Source: Acridotheres tristis | Lineage: Eukaryota > Chordata > Aves > Passeriformes > Sturnidae | Direction of reading: 5' to 3' | Assembly: GCA_037013685.1 (NCBI GenBank) | Contig: CM072886.1 | Location: 87,488,922 to 87,552,921 of the forward strand | Length of the DNA: 64,000 nucleotides | Notes under the pieces: generated by a model | Told to the model about the DNA's origin: nothing | Databases searched by the model: none | The model's input: only the letters and a program-made list of their open reading frames with translations | Shown: positions 39,131-52,639 of the stretch, piece after piece | How positions within the stretch are numbered: the first letter of the stretch is position 1 | Layout: each line of letters starts with the position of its first letter | Program-made: the position numbers and the translations under genes

Positions 39131-42100
39131 GAATATTTTAATGGCAGATTGTAAAATAATTTTTACAGAGAATTTACACTGGATTGAAGAGGAAAAATGT
39201 ACAAATTATACACTGCCTGGTGCCTATGTCACTTCGATTGTATGTAGATCAGACCCCACTTACACTAATTTAGGCTCATGTTATATTGAGTTATTACAGT
39301 TTGCTCCCCTCTCCACTTCCAAGTGAAAACCATTGTAAAATAGACCTGAATCTATTCCAAGACAGAGACATCCTCCCTCCTCCTCTCCCTGCACCCCAAA
39401 CCTCAGACTGCAATCTGAAAGCATTTTATGCATGACAATTCCTGACTGTAATTCTTCATTCATGCGATTTGCTAGGAGACGTTTCTGAAGCTGAATGGTA
39501 AACACTTCTTTGCTGACCTTTGGCAAGTAAGGTGTTGGGATATGAGGGGGGAAAATAATGAGGCTTTTATTAAAGATGCTAGAGTTCTTATGGGTTAAGT
39601 GGACTGTCACTTATTTAGATAAACTGGGACAATACACTGATCAGAAATACTGGTGATAATAGAGCTTACAACATCTAGACTTTAAGGAAGCAGAATTTTT
39701 CTGGCAAAATGTCAAGTGAAAACTTGGTACTTAGTAGCTCAGGGATGACATCCTCATTCTGTGCAATAGTTAATAAAAAGCCAGGTGTCTTTGGTAAAGG
39801 AGTAATAGGAAGGAAGGAGGGATGGAAGGAAGGGTGACTAATGGAACATAATTGCATATGGATATTGGATATGGATTTTGTTCACTCTACACAGTAACTA
39901 CGGATATTTTCATACATGTTTGAAAAATTGTCCTGGGGACAAATGTTGCTTCCTTAGGATTTAAAGAAAATACGGCTGTACAAAAACAAATTTACACAAC
40001 TGGTGAAAGCAATGAAAATCCTTTTGCTGTGGAGAAGCAAAATCCTGCATCACCTAGTTTCTTATCTCACCCCCTTTGCTGTAAGAGAAGGATTACATAA
40101 TTATGTGTCTGCTGGTACATATAGTTGTGGTAAATTATATTCCTTTACTTTTAGTCTATATAAGAGAGTGCTACTTGTCAGCTATTATGGGCAGGATGGT
40201 AGCATCACATCATTACTGATATTAAAATTATCAATAATTTTCATTATCAGTCCCCATTTTAAGTTCCTATTATTCAGTTGCTTATAGCTTGGCACAACTT
40301 CAGTCCTTGGGGTGGAAATTTCTCTATGTTTTGTGTCAGCCCCAGGTTAAGATTTTTTATTTTTGCATTTTATTCTAATTTCAAACAAAGTGATTCCTTG
40401 GTCCATTATTTTTTTTGACCCGCAACCCCCTCCTTTGCAACAGAGACTTGAAATAGTGTCAGGGATGTGTTGAGGATTTTTTAATTGGCCCTTTCAAAAT
40501 CTGTTGAAATTTGGCCAAATAATAAACATTTGAAAGATACACTCAGCCAACTTCCTTCATATTAAAAAGCTAAAATTTCAAAAGACTCTTCCTCCGCGAG
40601 CATGTGTCTACTGCTCGTTGAACCATATGTGGCCTCTTTCACAGCAGGCAAGGGAGTATCCTGGATCCTGTCTCTGGTCAGAGACTTCCATTTTACTTGC
40701 AGCCTTGTGCAGTGCAAGGGAAAGGCAGGAACCAATGCCAGAATGAAGGTCAAGTTGTCCTGTGTGTTTTGTTTTGCATGTGGCCTCCAGCTACCACTCA
40801 AGATATCTGGAGAAAGGAGGGGTTCACAAAACAGATCTGGAGAAAGATGAGGAGCAGAAATAGGTCAGTAAGTTTTGTGAGACGTAATCTCAGTGTGAAT
40901 CAGAGCTTCTGCCTAGGTGTTATAACAAGAAAAGACTTGTAATGAGCGAGGTTTGGAAATGTGATGAAGACCCAGTGAGAAGAAAGGACTGGGATAAAGG
41001 TAGACAGATTGTATTTGGCTGAGAGGTGATTGGTTATTACTAAAACTAAAAACAGGATTAGGATAAATTAAGAAAAGATTGGGTTAAATATATTAACAGA
41101 ATCTGGGTTGCTCAGGCAATCACAGTTAAACAAAGAGTAAGATGAAAACAGCATGGAATGGGTAACAGATTGGAGGAAATGCATTAGACTAGTCTCTGAA
41201 GAAAAGAGTAAATGCAACTTTCTCCCTGCATCCATTCCTTCTTTTGCCTTTTGGCAGATATTCATAAATTTAATGCAATGTAACTTGGCTTGGACAAAAA
41301 CGTTGATTGCTAATATGTCAAAATTTTTCCATGCTTTTGAAGATACAAACCAATAGGTCCGTGTATAGCTGAAAAATGTTAAAAAATGAAATTAAGGATG
41401 TGATGATAAAATATTCATGTGATAGAAAATACCAGATAACATTTTCAGTATTACATTAGCCCGAGTGATTGAGGCAAATTCAAGTTACTGAAATTATAAT
41501 TCCAATATAAGTAGATTACACTGAACCTAATTCTGCTGAAGGTAGTTTCAGTTGAAGTAGTGACTTTGCAAAAGGTTGCTTAGATTGTTTGTATTCTTAT
41601 ATTAGGCTCTAGGGAGCAGCAGGTGAAAGAAAGTTCCGGGATGCTTTGAAGATACCTCTAAGCCTCAATTTACTTTCCTTTTTTCGTGTACAAGTTCTTT
41701 TTGAGGTGTTTTTTTTTAGTCAGCAGCTCCACCACAAACTTAATTGTTTGATATGTGGTTAAAATGCATTTATCATATGGGCTATGTACTTGATTGAAGA
41801 ATACTAATTTACTCATATGTGTTTTCAAACCTGTTCTGCACAGGTTACTAGCCAATTGCAAGAATAGGACAGATTCTAAATTCTATGAAGACTAATCCTT
41901 GTCTGCATTAATTTCTGAACTCTGACACAATCAAGTATTATTAATTGTTATATAGTATTTCATGTGTTTTATGCTCAATTTTTTATCATTTATTCAGAAA
42001 ACACTAAATTTTCTGAAAGTCTAAGTTTATTACAACATTTACCATTATGAATTATATTTGTCATTGGCAACAAATCATATTTTTTTAATTTTACATGAGC

Positions 42101-42379
42101 TGTTTCAGGTGAAATTATGAAGTGTTACTATCCTCTCCTAATTCCCAGATAACCAGGAAAATTAGCTTTTACTTATTCATCCTTTTGCCCTTTTGAAAGG
42201 TTGCCCCACAAGATTTTTCCCACTCTTCTGAAATTTCCCCAGGACTAACTTGGGGTCAGCATTAAAGATTCACAAGAGTCTCTTCATTGCTGTAACTGAA
42301 GGCCTAGCTCCTAAATGGTAAAAGCTGGCTTAGAGTCTGTAAGAATATATCTAAAATAAGGGTTGTCACTTTTCCATAT
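39131..42379. other. Non-coding unique sequence
   Basis: I see no gene or repeat that I can name. A purine-rich GGAAGGA tract lies at about 39808-39834. The 109-codon minus frame at 39281-39610 and overlapping opposite-strand frames at 40560-40940 show no domain. Confidence 0.4.
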
Positions 42380-43650
42380 CCATTTTTTTACCTATATACT
42401 TAGCTCCAATGAATTTCATCTAGCATTTAATTGCCCCATGCCTGAAGGTGCAATACAGTGCCAGGTTAAGAGTAAGAAGTGACTGCAGTATCTGAATTCC
42501 AGTAGCACTATCTGCACTACTTCACAGTGAGATCTTTTTTCTGCTGCCTTAAATAGCTTAATATCATAAGGAACTGTTGACACTTTATATTCACCCTCTC
42601 TTCCTTCCAGTTCTTTAGCAATACACTGAGCAGTAAGAGACCCAAAAACATGACTGCAGAGCTCCACAGGGATCCTCCTTCTACACTGAGAAAGGACTCT
42701 TAATCTCTGTTTCCAATCTTAACCAATTATTTATACATGCAAGAATCTTCTTTTTAATCTTCTGACTTCTCAGCTTCTTTAAGAACCCTTGGTAAGGGAT
42801 CTTGTCAAATGCTTTCTGGAAATCCAAATAATCTGTATCATCAGGGTGAATCTTATTAATTCTCTTGTGCATCATTTAAAGAACTTGTATTGATTTGTTA
42901 GGCATTATTTCTTTTTATAGAAGTAGTTTCTATCTCCTTCCTATTACATGTAATTTATTAATATGTCCACTGGTTATATTCTTTACAATAGTTTCTGCTA
43001 AATTACACAATATAGATGTTGGAGTTCCTAGTCTGTAGTTCCTTCATTATACATAAGCAGCCTTTAAAAATAAAATCTGTTTTCATGACCACATAGTTAA
43101 CAAATTATTTCAAACAAAGAAATTCAGATAGTTCGTTCTTCCATCACCTTAGGGTTCTTGGGTAGGTATTATCTCTTGTTGGTGACTTAGCACTGTTCAT
43201 TTTATATTTTTGTCTGATAAATGAGTTTAGAAACATTTAATTACAAAGTGGAATTTCAGAAGACCCCTTATTTAGAAGAATATTGGCTTAGGAATTTATT
43301 CACTTTTTAAATGTGAATCACTTATAAAATTGTACTTTTTTCTTTTCCTTGGAACACTTCTCAACTGTGATGCGCATGAAAAAGCTTTACTTTAGGTTTT
43401 TTGTACTTACTGAAAGTTAGTTTTCAAACTTTTGTTTGGTCCATCATGTTGTTTTTACATTTGCCCTGCTTAACTTGATGTTCTGTTCCCTTTTGCTTGT
43501 TTGCAACATATCATGTCTCTGAGGAGAAAGGAAAATGGAAGGAATCTTTTTCTTACCTCTTTTTCTGCCTTGGGTGGAGTTTTTTTTAATGTCTTTCTTT
43601 GGCCATTTTACCCCATGAGAGAAAAGAACAAGATGAACTTTCCTTCACTA
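42380..43650 (-). repeat. Ancient CR1/L3 LINE, ORF2 reverse-transcriptase region, minus strand
   Basis: On the plus strand this reads 'gatcttgtcaaatgctttct', 'ggaaatccaaataatctgta' and 'cagggtgaatcttatt' (about 42798-42855). It continues with 'ttctttacaatagtttctgc', 'cctagtctgtagttcc', 'cttagggttcttgggtagg' and 'tgacttagcactgttcat', in the order of a reversed CR1 ORF2 palm and fingers. Upstream text to about 43650 continues to the linker before RT. It is the best-preserved old LINE in the window because peptide motifs can still be read, but it is riddled with stops and frameshifts. Confidence 0.85.
42416..42875 (-). pseudogene. Broken CR1 reverse-transcriptase (palm) remnant
   Basis: Two neighbouring minus-strand frames carry consecutive pieces of a CR1 reverse transcriptase. 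The frame at 42681-42875 has YLDFQKAFDK (residues 16-25), the RT motif A with its catalytic Asp, followed by IPYQGFLKKLRS, as in CR1 proteins. The frame at 42416-42667 is offset by one base. It has a degraded GSVLGP-type segment and PYDIKLFKAAEK where the family has the F-A-D-D-T-K-L catalytic motif, so one of the two essential Asp residues of motif C is lost. A frameshift and a stop separate the two pieces. It is dead. Confidence 0.85.
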
Positions 43651-46600
43651 CAAAGTTCTACAGCTAAGTTGGAAACTTCCCTGATCTGTTAGTTCCTCTG
43701 TAAAAGATCAAGTTCTCCAAAACCAATGATTATATTGCCAAAACCAAGCAAACTCTTCACAGCAGAGAGTAACAGTGAAATGTTTCAAAATTGCTCCTTC
43801 AATAACAGGCATTTGGTTGGTTCAGCCTTTCTGACTATTCCAGAGTGACATTCATTTAGTGATAAGCAATATACAGAATATGCCACAGAATATGTAGGGT
43901 GTTTGAGTTCTGAATACCATTTGTTACTCAGAAATGTTTCTAAAGCAATTGATAATTCTGAAGTATTCCTGTCATTAAAAAAAACCCACCAGTAGGACAC
44001 AGAGATGGAGAAATATTAATCAAATTTTAGAAACATCTCTGTGTCTGTATGCATATATCTGATTGTATCTGCATTTTATTGAAGCAGCACTTTGTAAATC
44101 ATACAATTTATCTTTTTATCTTATAATTTTTTAATATTTACCAAATTTGTCGGCCTACTTTTATAATAGCAAAATATAATTATAAGCAGCCTTAGACTAA
44201 AGTTATACTACTGTACTATTGTCAAAAATGTTCATGTTTCTTTCAACAAAATTAACAATAATAGTTGCTCATGGGTGGAACCTGAGAATTCCTGAACTGA
44301 AATGGATGAGGATTGACAAAGCTTGGCTTCCAAGAGTCTTTGCAAGATTCTATGTGTTCAAAGTAAAACAATTTGTAAACTAATGACTTCATAGTCTTAT
44401 GCTTATTAAAGGCATAAGTATGAGAGATCTATATGTATTCAGTCTTATGAAGAAACATATTTTGTTTTAACAAAATTAAGATCTTAGTTTGCTGGGTAGC
44501 TATAAGTATCCATTTTTTTTTACCCACTTGTGATGCATTTAAGTAAAAAATATTATATCTTTATAGGCTACTCAGAAGGACTTAGAAATACTTCCAATTA
44601 TCATTAAATCAAAATTTATCAAGAAATATTTATTGTATATTTCTTAACAATTTCAGTCAGGAAGAACATATTTGACTGTGTGTTTTGTTTTGTGTTTCTG
44701 TATAGATAATGAAACCTTTCATTTCAGTATCTATATCCCATGGTATTGGTTGTTAGCATGAAATATATTTTATTCATCATTATCCATTGTTTTCTAGATG
44801 CTTCCTTTAATTTCTGCTGCTGCTGTTTTGTTTATCCCCTCCAATTCTTGATGCTGCTGCTATTCTTCTAGCCTTCCTTTTTCTACACTTGTGGTGCTCT
44901 AAATCTGTCAGCCAGATGTAGCTTCCAGGAGTCCTGATTACAAGCAGATTTGCAAGCTCTTGTATGTTACTTTCTATTTTAAAAAGTTGACTTGGGATTT
45001 GGAAAAAGCTCCCCATTTAGTTCTTTAAATAGAAAGAAAATACTGTAACTCAATGTTTGCTGCTGGTTAGCACTACTGAAACCAGCTCATGGGTGGAAAC
45101 AGATTTGTGGCATTGTTTGGCTTTATAGATGATGATTTATTTTAATGCTATTAGAAGGTGCATGTAGGAGAGAGGTTGTTTTCATTTTAAGTATTTCTAA
45201 AGGTGTAAGGCCTTGTGGTGCCAGGGAAGGAGACAAGGGAAGAGTGTCTGGACTCCTGAGAAAAATACACCAGCCAGTTTCCATGACCTGTATAAGAGCT
45301 GTATTTCAACTGTAGGGCTTTTCTCCTAGATTACCCTAGGAAATGTAGTTTGCTGTTCCTTCCCTAACATTCGCAAAAGCTGCATGGCAAAAATGGTTCC
45401 TCTTCACAGGCTCTTGGCTCAATGACACATCTGCAGTGGCAACTGGGGCCTCTTCATCTGGGCAGTCTCCTGATACGTTCTGTCACACCAAAGTAGCCTG
45501 TTCTGATAAGCAGCATGTGAAACTCCTCTTTCTCCCCTCCTTGTAGTGGCACAAATCTGCCAATGTGTGGGCAGCAGAGAGGCTGAATGTATTTCAACTG
45601 CACATCTAGACGTTCTCATCTGGATGTTGGTGTCCAAAGACAGAGAGAATATGGGATCTAGAGAAAAAAGAGACACAGGGATGAAGTAAAGCATGCCTCT
45701 CAACAGTGGCCACAATGTGACAGCATTTCTTTGGAGACCATCAAATGATGGTCTTTTTGAACTTTTTGAACTGCAGCTTGTCAACAGCGATCAGCAATAG
45801 AGTGTGGTTCAGGGGGCTTGAGAGACGTGCTGTATGCAGGAAGGGTGTGCACTGTGGTCAGTTCTGCTGAGGCGTTCTGGGAGTACGTGGCCCTCTCATT
45901 CTCTTTGGCTTCACAGAAGTGCCACAAGGTACCTCTCACTGCACCTGATGGAGACAGTTCATGGCTAACCTGCTTAGTTACAGCCCTGGAATGAAGCCCA
46001 GGTTTTGCTGGTAGAAGTAAGTAATTTCATCTAGGAGAGAACTGGTGCCAGTCACCTCTGCCTTACAATTTAATCCAGGTCATTAAACAAAATTGTTCTT
46101 AAAAGGGAATGTTTCTTTGCCTCCAAAAAGAAATTAAGGGTCAATTTTACATTTAATGAAAAACATGATCTTTTTATTTGGGATAAAGACAGAGGAAACG
46201 GTATTGAAAGGGGATTAAAATTACCTTTAAATTGAGAGCTATAATCTTACCTTCCCCATCACCTAGTTTGTTATGAACCATGAAACTGATAACTTTCATG
46301 TATGACACAGGAATCTTGGCATATATTGTGAATCTATTTGAAAAAAAGATATAAAATTGGTTAAAAAGAGTCTCAGTATTTCAGGTGATTATATATTTTG
46401 GGCCAATCTGCCCATATGAGGTATTTAAGACAATGTATCCATCTGCCAAAGTGATGAAAATTCACCTCAAGGTGTAGTAAAATGACTGAGCATGGCCTTA
46501 GCTCTGCACTCTTACTGCTGCCTCAGGAAAAATGAGTAATTTTAGTGGCAAAACAGATCCAGAATTATCTTGAGATCAAAGACTGAAGTTGTAAGGGGCT

Positions 46601-47966
46601 CTTCCTCTGATTGCTCAAGTTTGGGAGGATGCTTATTACAATATCCTGCATATCAAGCCGAAGCTATTTGCAATTCATATTACCTTAGTTTATGTTTTAC
46701 AAAGTGCAATCGTTGTACGGAGTCTGCAGCCCTTCCCACACTGAGTGTAACACAATAATCTACTGCTTCTCAGTAGGTTATTCTGTCTGCAGAAATATAT
46801 GTGACTCTAAAGTGATAGCATTCCCGTTTGTATTTATTTGTATATTAGTCCCATTTATATTTATTCACAGAATGGGATAATCCTTCACAAATTTGACAAA
46901 TAGGCACATCATGTTTGTTATGGTGTTGCCATGAAGTGGAAACCTGAAATAAAATTATTATAATAGTCATAAAAGTCTTGCACTACCGAGGTTATAATCA
47001 GCTACAATATAAAAAAGTATGTATTTGTAAATAAAAATTATCATTTTTGAAAACAAAATGTATTGAAGGTATTTCTACTGTCAACCTAGAACAGAATAAG
47101 CACTTTTCATTGACAAGGGGTCTGTATATTTGTGCTGCATGCGAGAATGCCTGTTCAGTGTTTTCAGCAGCAAGTATTAAGTATGGTTATTCTAGATCTT
47201 AAAGAAAAATGTATATTTTCACTTAAAGTAATTTTATTTTACTGCTTTTTTTTTTTTTTCATGTGATGTCCTGCAGTCTTTTGATTAATTGCTCGTAGAT
47301 GTCAATGTGTATTTAGCCAATATTTGGTTATTATTCTCAAGGATTTAAAGGCATTACAAAGATTTATACTCAGTATTGAAAATATCACCAACATGATGTT
47401 GATGTACAACTGAGCACAAACAATTATGTGGACCAGTCTTATATTTTTAATTAACATAAAGCCCAAGATAAATAGGTTATATGAATTTCATTTAGTACCT
47501 AGTCTAAAGTGGTTGGGTTTTTATAATTTTCTCCTGCATTCTCCAAACTAGGTAACCTCTGTGATATTTTATGCATGAAGTTGTTTATATTTCCCCAGCT
47601 GGCAACAGTATTGTTTCCCTCTTGAAAATAATTCTGACTGCAGCCTAACCAGGATTAGTCCTAGAAGGACATTGTTTTTCCACATGCAAAAAGAACTGCT
47701 GAACTGATAAGCGTATTTTGAAGTCTATTTAAGATCAGAGTTTTTATGGACAGTAACTTCACATTCATGACTGGCACATTAATTTAACTCATCAGTATCT
47801 AGTGCTTAAAGAAAACTAAATTTTAAAATGTAGGAAAAGAAGGTAAAACTAAAATCATTTTAGAATCCATTTCGTCATAGTCAAATGATTCCAGATGGGT
47901 TTCATGCGACTGATTCATTATCAGAGTGTTTTAAATTATAATGTAACATTGATTCTTTCTGGATTT
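43651..47966. other. Non-coding unique sequence
   Basis: I see no exon, RNA gene or transposon. The GC-richer section 45230-46020 includes a 121-codon minus frame (45419-45784) that has no recognisable domain. Alternating CTGCTG words occur at 44815-44865. Confidence 0.4.
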
Positions 47967-47997
47967 TTTGTTTGTTTGTTTGTTTGTTTGTTTGTTT
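47967..47997. repeat. (TTTG)n microsatellite
   Basis: Seven perfect TTTG units are followed by TTT. Confidence 0.95.
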
Positions 47998-49559
47998 CAC
48001 TAAAGACCTATTTCCAAGATTTTCTCTGCCAGGAGAGTTAAAATGTACTTTCAAAAATATAACAACAGAGGTTCACAGCTCCACAAAAGATCACTATCTA
48101 CAAAATAATCAGTTTCACTTCTTTATGTCACAGGAATATTTGGTGCTCCAACCCATAATTGCTGTAGGGTTAATGGAGATTGTGCTTTACACAAAAGGTA
48201 AAGAAGCAAAAATACAAACCCTATAGGATTTTTTTTTTTTTTAATTGCATGCGGGATCCCTAAGTGTTAGGAAAGGAAACCAAACTGTAGAAGGAGGGCA
48301 AAAAACATCATGTAGAAGAAGAAGAAGGTGAAGTCTAACAAAGCAACTGGTAGCAGAGAAACTAAGGCAGCCTTTTACAGTTCTGAAGGCAGCTTGCCTT
48401 TTAAGAATTTATTTTCATGTCTGCAATGTGATATTGCTTGTCATTTTACTGGAGCCATGAGAGTTCCTAGTTCTTATCTTCTGCTTCTTAGTTCCCTCCT
48501 TTAGTCTATTCTGATTGCCTTTGACATTCCCACCCTTTATCTTCTCTATCCCTTTCTTCTCTGCCACTACATATTTCTTGCAAAAGGATAAGTCAAATAT
48601 TTCCAGTGAAGGTTCCAAAGTATTATTGACTCTCCTCTTCTTGCTCACTGCATCTTGGAATTTTGGCTATTTTGGGAAGGTTAGTTCTGTAGCCTTCTCT
48701 TCCATCCACAGTGGACTGGTGGCTATCAGCCAGTGTCTCATCATGGGGGCAGGTAGACACTGGGCTAATTTAAGGGTCTCTTCAGTCAAATAGGAAAAGC
48801 AAATGGGTGCTTGGAGGGGATACTGTTCTTGCAGATCACCTTTCTGTTGGCAAAACAATGTGATTGCTACATAGTTAATTTTTATATGTTTATTTTTTAA
48901 ATGAACTTCCAATTAATTTGTTTGAGAAGTGACAGAAAAAAAAATCAGAAATTTCCCAAAGGAAACATGCAATCTCAAAACCCAACAAATTATTTTTGTA
49001 TTTAAAAATGCTGATATAAATTTGCCTGAAAATTCTTAGTATAAAAGAAAAAATAAACAAGAAGCTTCAAGACTTTTATGGAAAAGAACAAGGAAGCAAG
49101 AAACTGAGCATTACAAAAAGCTCAAAATAGGGTGTATGTGGGGCATTTTTATTTTGCGACAACAATTTGCATAAGAAAGGATAAACTGACAAAAGAAGTG
49201 ATTTAAAACAAAAAAGGTTAGTTGAATAATTAAAAAGCACATTATAACAACCAAACTTAAATGTAGGAAGATGAATAGTTCTTACATGCTACATTGAGGT
49301 GGTACATAAAATCCTCAGATAGAAGCAAAGTGAATATGAAAATAAACTGCTAAAAAAAGTCATATTTTCAAGGGGCTTTTTCAGGAAGACAGAATTACAT
49401 ACCTGCATGCATACTGTTTTTGTTTTTTACAAAGTAATTTATATTTCTGTCTAATGTGTCTGCCCTAAGGATCTAACAAATACAAGTGGGAAAATATAAT
49501 TAATATAGAATTATAAAACCAACTGCAAAATGTATTTTCTTTATTTCCTCATGATAACT

Positions 49560-50520
49560 GGAAAGAAAGAAAAGCAAAGGGTACGACTGACATTCCTTGT
49601 TTAATGCAGCTTACTTAGTGACTGGCATAATGATAAGTGATGGTAATTTACCTTAAAAACCTTAATGAGTGGATCATTACTATAGAGAAATGGGAAGAAA
49701 ACTTTAATCCCACAGAGGCAGAGCTCCATGGTTGGCTGTGCAATAACCAGACAGAACTCTGAATGAGATTCCCAAGCTTCTGTTCCCTAGATAAAATTTT
49801 CTCTCACTCCACTTTTGCAAAGGTAATGAGGAGGTAATGAGGCTTGACTTGAATTTTTTCAGCACTTGATTCCCTTCATTCCCCAGCAGGTTCCCATAGG
49901 ATAGAGTAAGATGTTGGATTTATATAAAAGCTGTGCTGATAGATAGGTGGAGGAGGTGAGCCATGCTATTTGGTTTTGGATTCTGTCTGTATGAGAAGAG
50001 GTTCAGATAAATTTCAAGTTCTTTCAGCACTGTCAATTCACTCTGATAGTTTCCACTGAATAAGACAACTTGACGACATGCAGACCTTGTCAGGGTTGTT
50101 GACTGTTTATTTTGTCACTTTACTGATACTAAACGCTGACCTTTCCATGCCACCTTTTCTTCCTCTTTTCCCCCCATTTTTCACTAACTTAATGTACACA
50201 TCTGAGTAAATAATAAAACCCAAAAAGGTAGGCAGAAATGTTGTATTAGATCATTAGCTTAATTTGAGCTGAAAGGTCTTTGTTGTAAGTTGGGGGTGGG
50301 AAGGGACCTGGGGACCTTTGCAAAGTATTTTGCTGGCAAGCTTGTTGAGATTTGATTGCCTTTGTTGTGATAATCTGAAATTAATTTGCACTTGAACCCA
50401 TCTTTCTTCTGGGCTCAATTTAAACACGGTTATAATTATGCGCCCTGCATGAAATTGAGAACAGACACTGATATGACAAGTCTGAATTTTTTAATTCCCC
50501 AGGTACTAAAGGCTTTTTTC
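49560..50520. promoter_or_regulatory. Candidate conserved non-coding element
   Basis: The block combines several transcription-factor-like words. They include a CTTTGCAAAG palindrome within GACCTTTGCAAAGT (50316-50325, HNF4/nuclear-receptor-like), CCTTTGTTGT (50359-50368, SOX-like), TTAATTTGCA (50381-50390, POU/homeodomain-like) and TAATTATG (50433-50440, homeodomain-like). It has no open frame and no repeat. Such clusters fit developmental enhancers, but single motifs are common by chance in AT-rich DNA. This is inference. Confidence 0.3.
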
Positions 50521-51274
50521 CCCACTTATCTCACAAGGTAATAAAACAAAATGTTCCAGTGAAGCACATGCTTAAGAGAGAGGTATTTGCCTGAGGGGAA
50601 ACAGTAATAATCAGTGTATTGCTACACATTTACTCATGTACTTTCTCAGTAGGTCAATCTCTTTCTTTTAAAGTGATGTTAAACTTCTGCTAATATTGGT
50701 TGATTTGTACCTGGTACAATATTAAAAAAAAAAAAGTAGAAATGATATGTTTTATTCTATTTTAGCAGATCCTCATTTAAAAGGCTTTTTTCTCAAACAG
50801 CCATTTTGATAGATATTTTTTTTAAAAACGCACTATTGAAGACTACCTCCTAACATCCACAATTGATCTTAGCAGTGCACCTTTCTTGTTCTCAGTATGA
50901 GTTGTAATATCCTTATCAGCATTCTTTTAGTTTTAACCCAGATTAGTGTTTTTGGTGAGGAATCTCATTAACTACAGTAAGCCCATCTTCTTTTGTGATT
51001 TCCTTTGGAATTGTAATGTACGAAAAGGCCACCAAGGTCAATGCCCTGGGCACAAATTCCTCTTTAAATCATCATTCAGCTCAGAGTAACAACGTTCTCC
51101 TTAGAAATAGACATTTTTAAAGATCTGGAACAAACTCCTCAGTTTCTTAGAAGTGAAAATCATAAGGAAGAGATACAGAAATTAAGGGCATAGAAAATTA
51201 AGTGTAGGGATCTGCAGAATAGCTATTTGTTAGATACATTAATTTCCTTTTCACTAGTATAATTCTTCTCTCTG

Positions 51275-51316
51275 CCCTCTTTTTTGTATACTATGCCCTC
51301 TAATTTGTATACTACG
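51275..51316. repeat. 21-bp imperfect tandem duplication
   Basis: Units 51275-51295 and 51296-51316 both begin CCCTCT and contain TTTGTATACTA. They differ at three positions. Confidence 0.85.
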
Positions 51317-51993
51317 TCATTTTGAATGAAGAAGAGGATGTTTTTTGTTAAATTACCCTACATTTTAGCACTGGTTATGAAGGTATTAATGATGCTACTG
51401 TGTTTCATTTTTTTTAAGCTTTAATAACAGCAATTTTTGTCTCTCCAACTCTATAGACTGCATTCAGTTGAGTTTCTTGAGAAAATTAAATAATTAAAAC
51501 TATCCTGTGTTTATGCCAAGGCAACCAATGGTGTTTTTTCTGCCATATTATTTTACTAGTAGCAACTTGAAAGACAAGCACAGAATACATGCTGAATATT
51601 TCACCATTCTCATTCAAGTCTCTACTGCCACTGAAAAAAAGTAGGTGAAATAACTGACTAGCACCTCATTGTGGTTAAAAAGAAGAGCTTGGCCCTCGCC
51701 TTTCTAAAGGAGTCAGTATTCATTTGAATACTTTTTGGAAATTTACTTAATTTTAACTAATGATGGTTTTCCTACTGGCTACAATTGAAATAAAACTGAA
51801 AATGAGTTGTGTAAAATGAAGATTTGTCCTACTCTGCCGTATAAAAGGAAATGTTGTGATCAGGCTTTGAAGATAAAGAGGAAAGCTAGAAAAAGTAATA
51901 TGCAGTAATATGCAGTCACTTTTCTACACTGAAGTTTGTATTGGTTGCAATTGAGTTTGTCAGAAAATTACTTTTTATTTTAAAACTGGCGTA

Positions 51994-52015
51994 TTTTTTT
52001 TTTTTTTTTTTTTTT
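51994..52015. repeat. T22 homopolymer
   Basis: This is an uninterrupted run of 22 T. No retrotransposon body is recognisable on its minus-strand 5' side. Confidence 0.9.
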
Positions 52016-52639
52016 CCCCAAATACCAGTGTGCTGAGAGGAAGGGAGAGTGGAAGTGATGTTAGCTAATTTCAGTGAGGGTGGACCCATGCAAAATATGG
52101 TTTGACAGTGGACACTGATACTACATAATTTCTTTTTACTGAAATATCAGCATCACAAGTCCATGATGCAGATTTCCTAGACTGGGCCTCTATACACAAA
52201 AACTTGTTTAAGATTTTTAAATGCATCTTCTAGTGTGTTCCCTGCCTCTCTATCCCTTTTCTCAGAAAACAAGTTTAGAAACCATGTGAAAAAAACCCAA
52301 CCATACAATAGACTTCTTAGTCCACAACAGGCCTATTAAACAATGTAGTAGCTCAAAGCAACAAAAAGTCACTACTGTGGAGAAAGGCATAGCCCTCCAT
52401 ATCTTTAAACCTAGGAATCCCATAGTATCTTCTGATCCTAAGGTAAAAATGTGTTTAGCATATGACCAGCGACAAGACTTCTAAAATGCACCAATAATAA
52501 TATGAGATGACATGCTAGGAGAGTACATATGATAAGAACTGTGTGGCCACACATGGAGTGGTACATTTTCACCCCTTAGTTTATGTGTTTTGCTTTCCAC
52601 TTCCACATTTTCTGGTGACTTTATCTAGTCTCGTTCAAT

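Noticed and set aside
45419..45784. 121-codon minus-strand open frame
   Set aside because: I see no recognisable family. It lies in slightly GC-richer DNA where chance frames are longer.
51994..52015. T22 run as a retrotransposon tail
   Set aside because: No element body or target-site duplication is visible around it.
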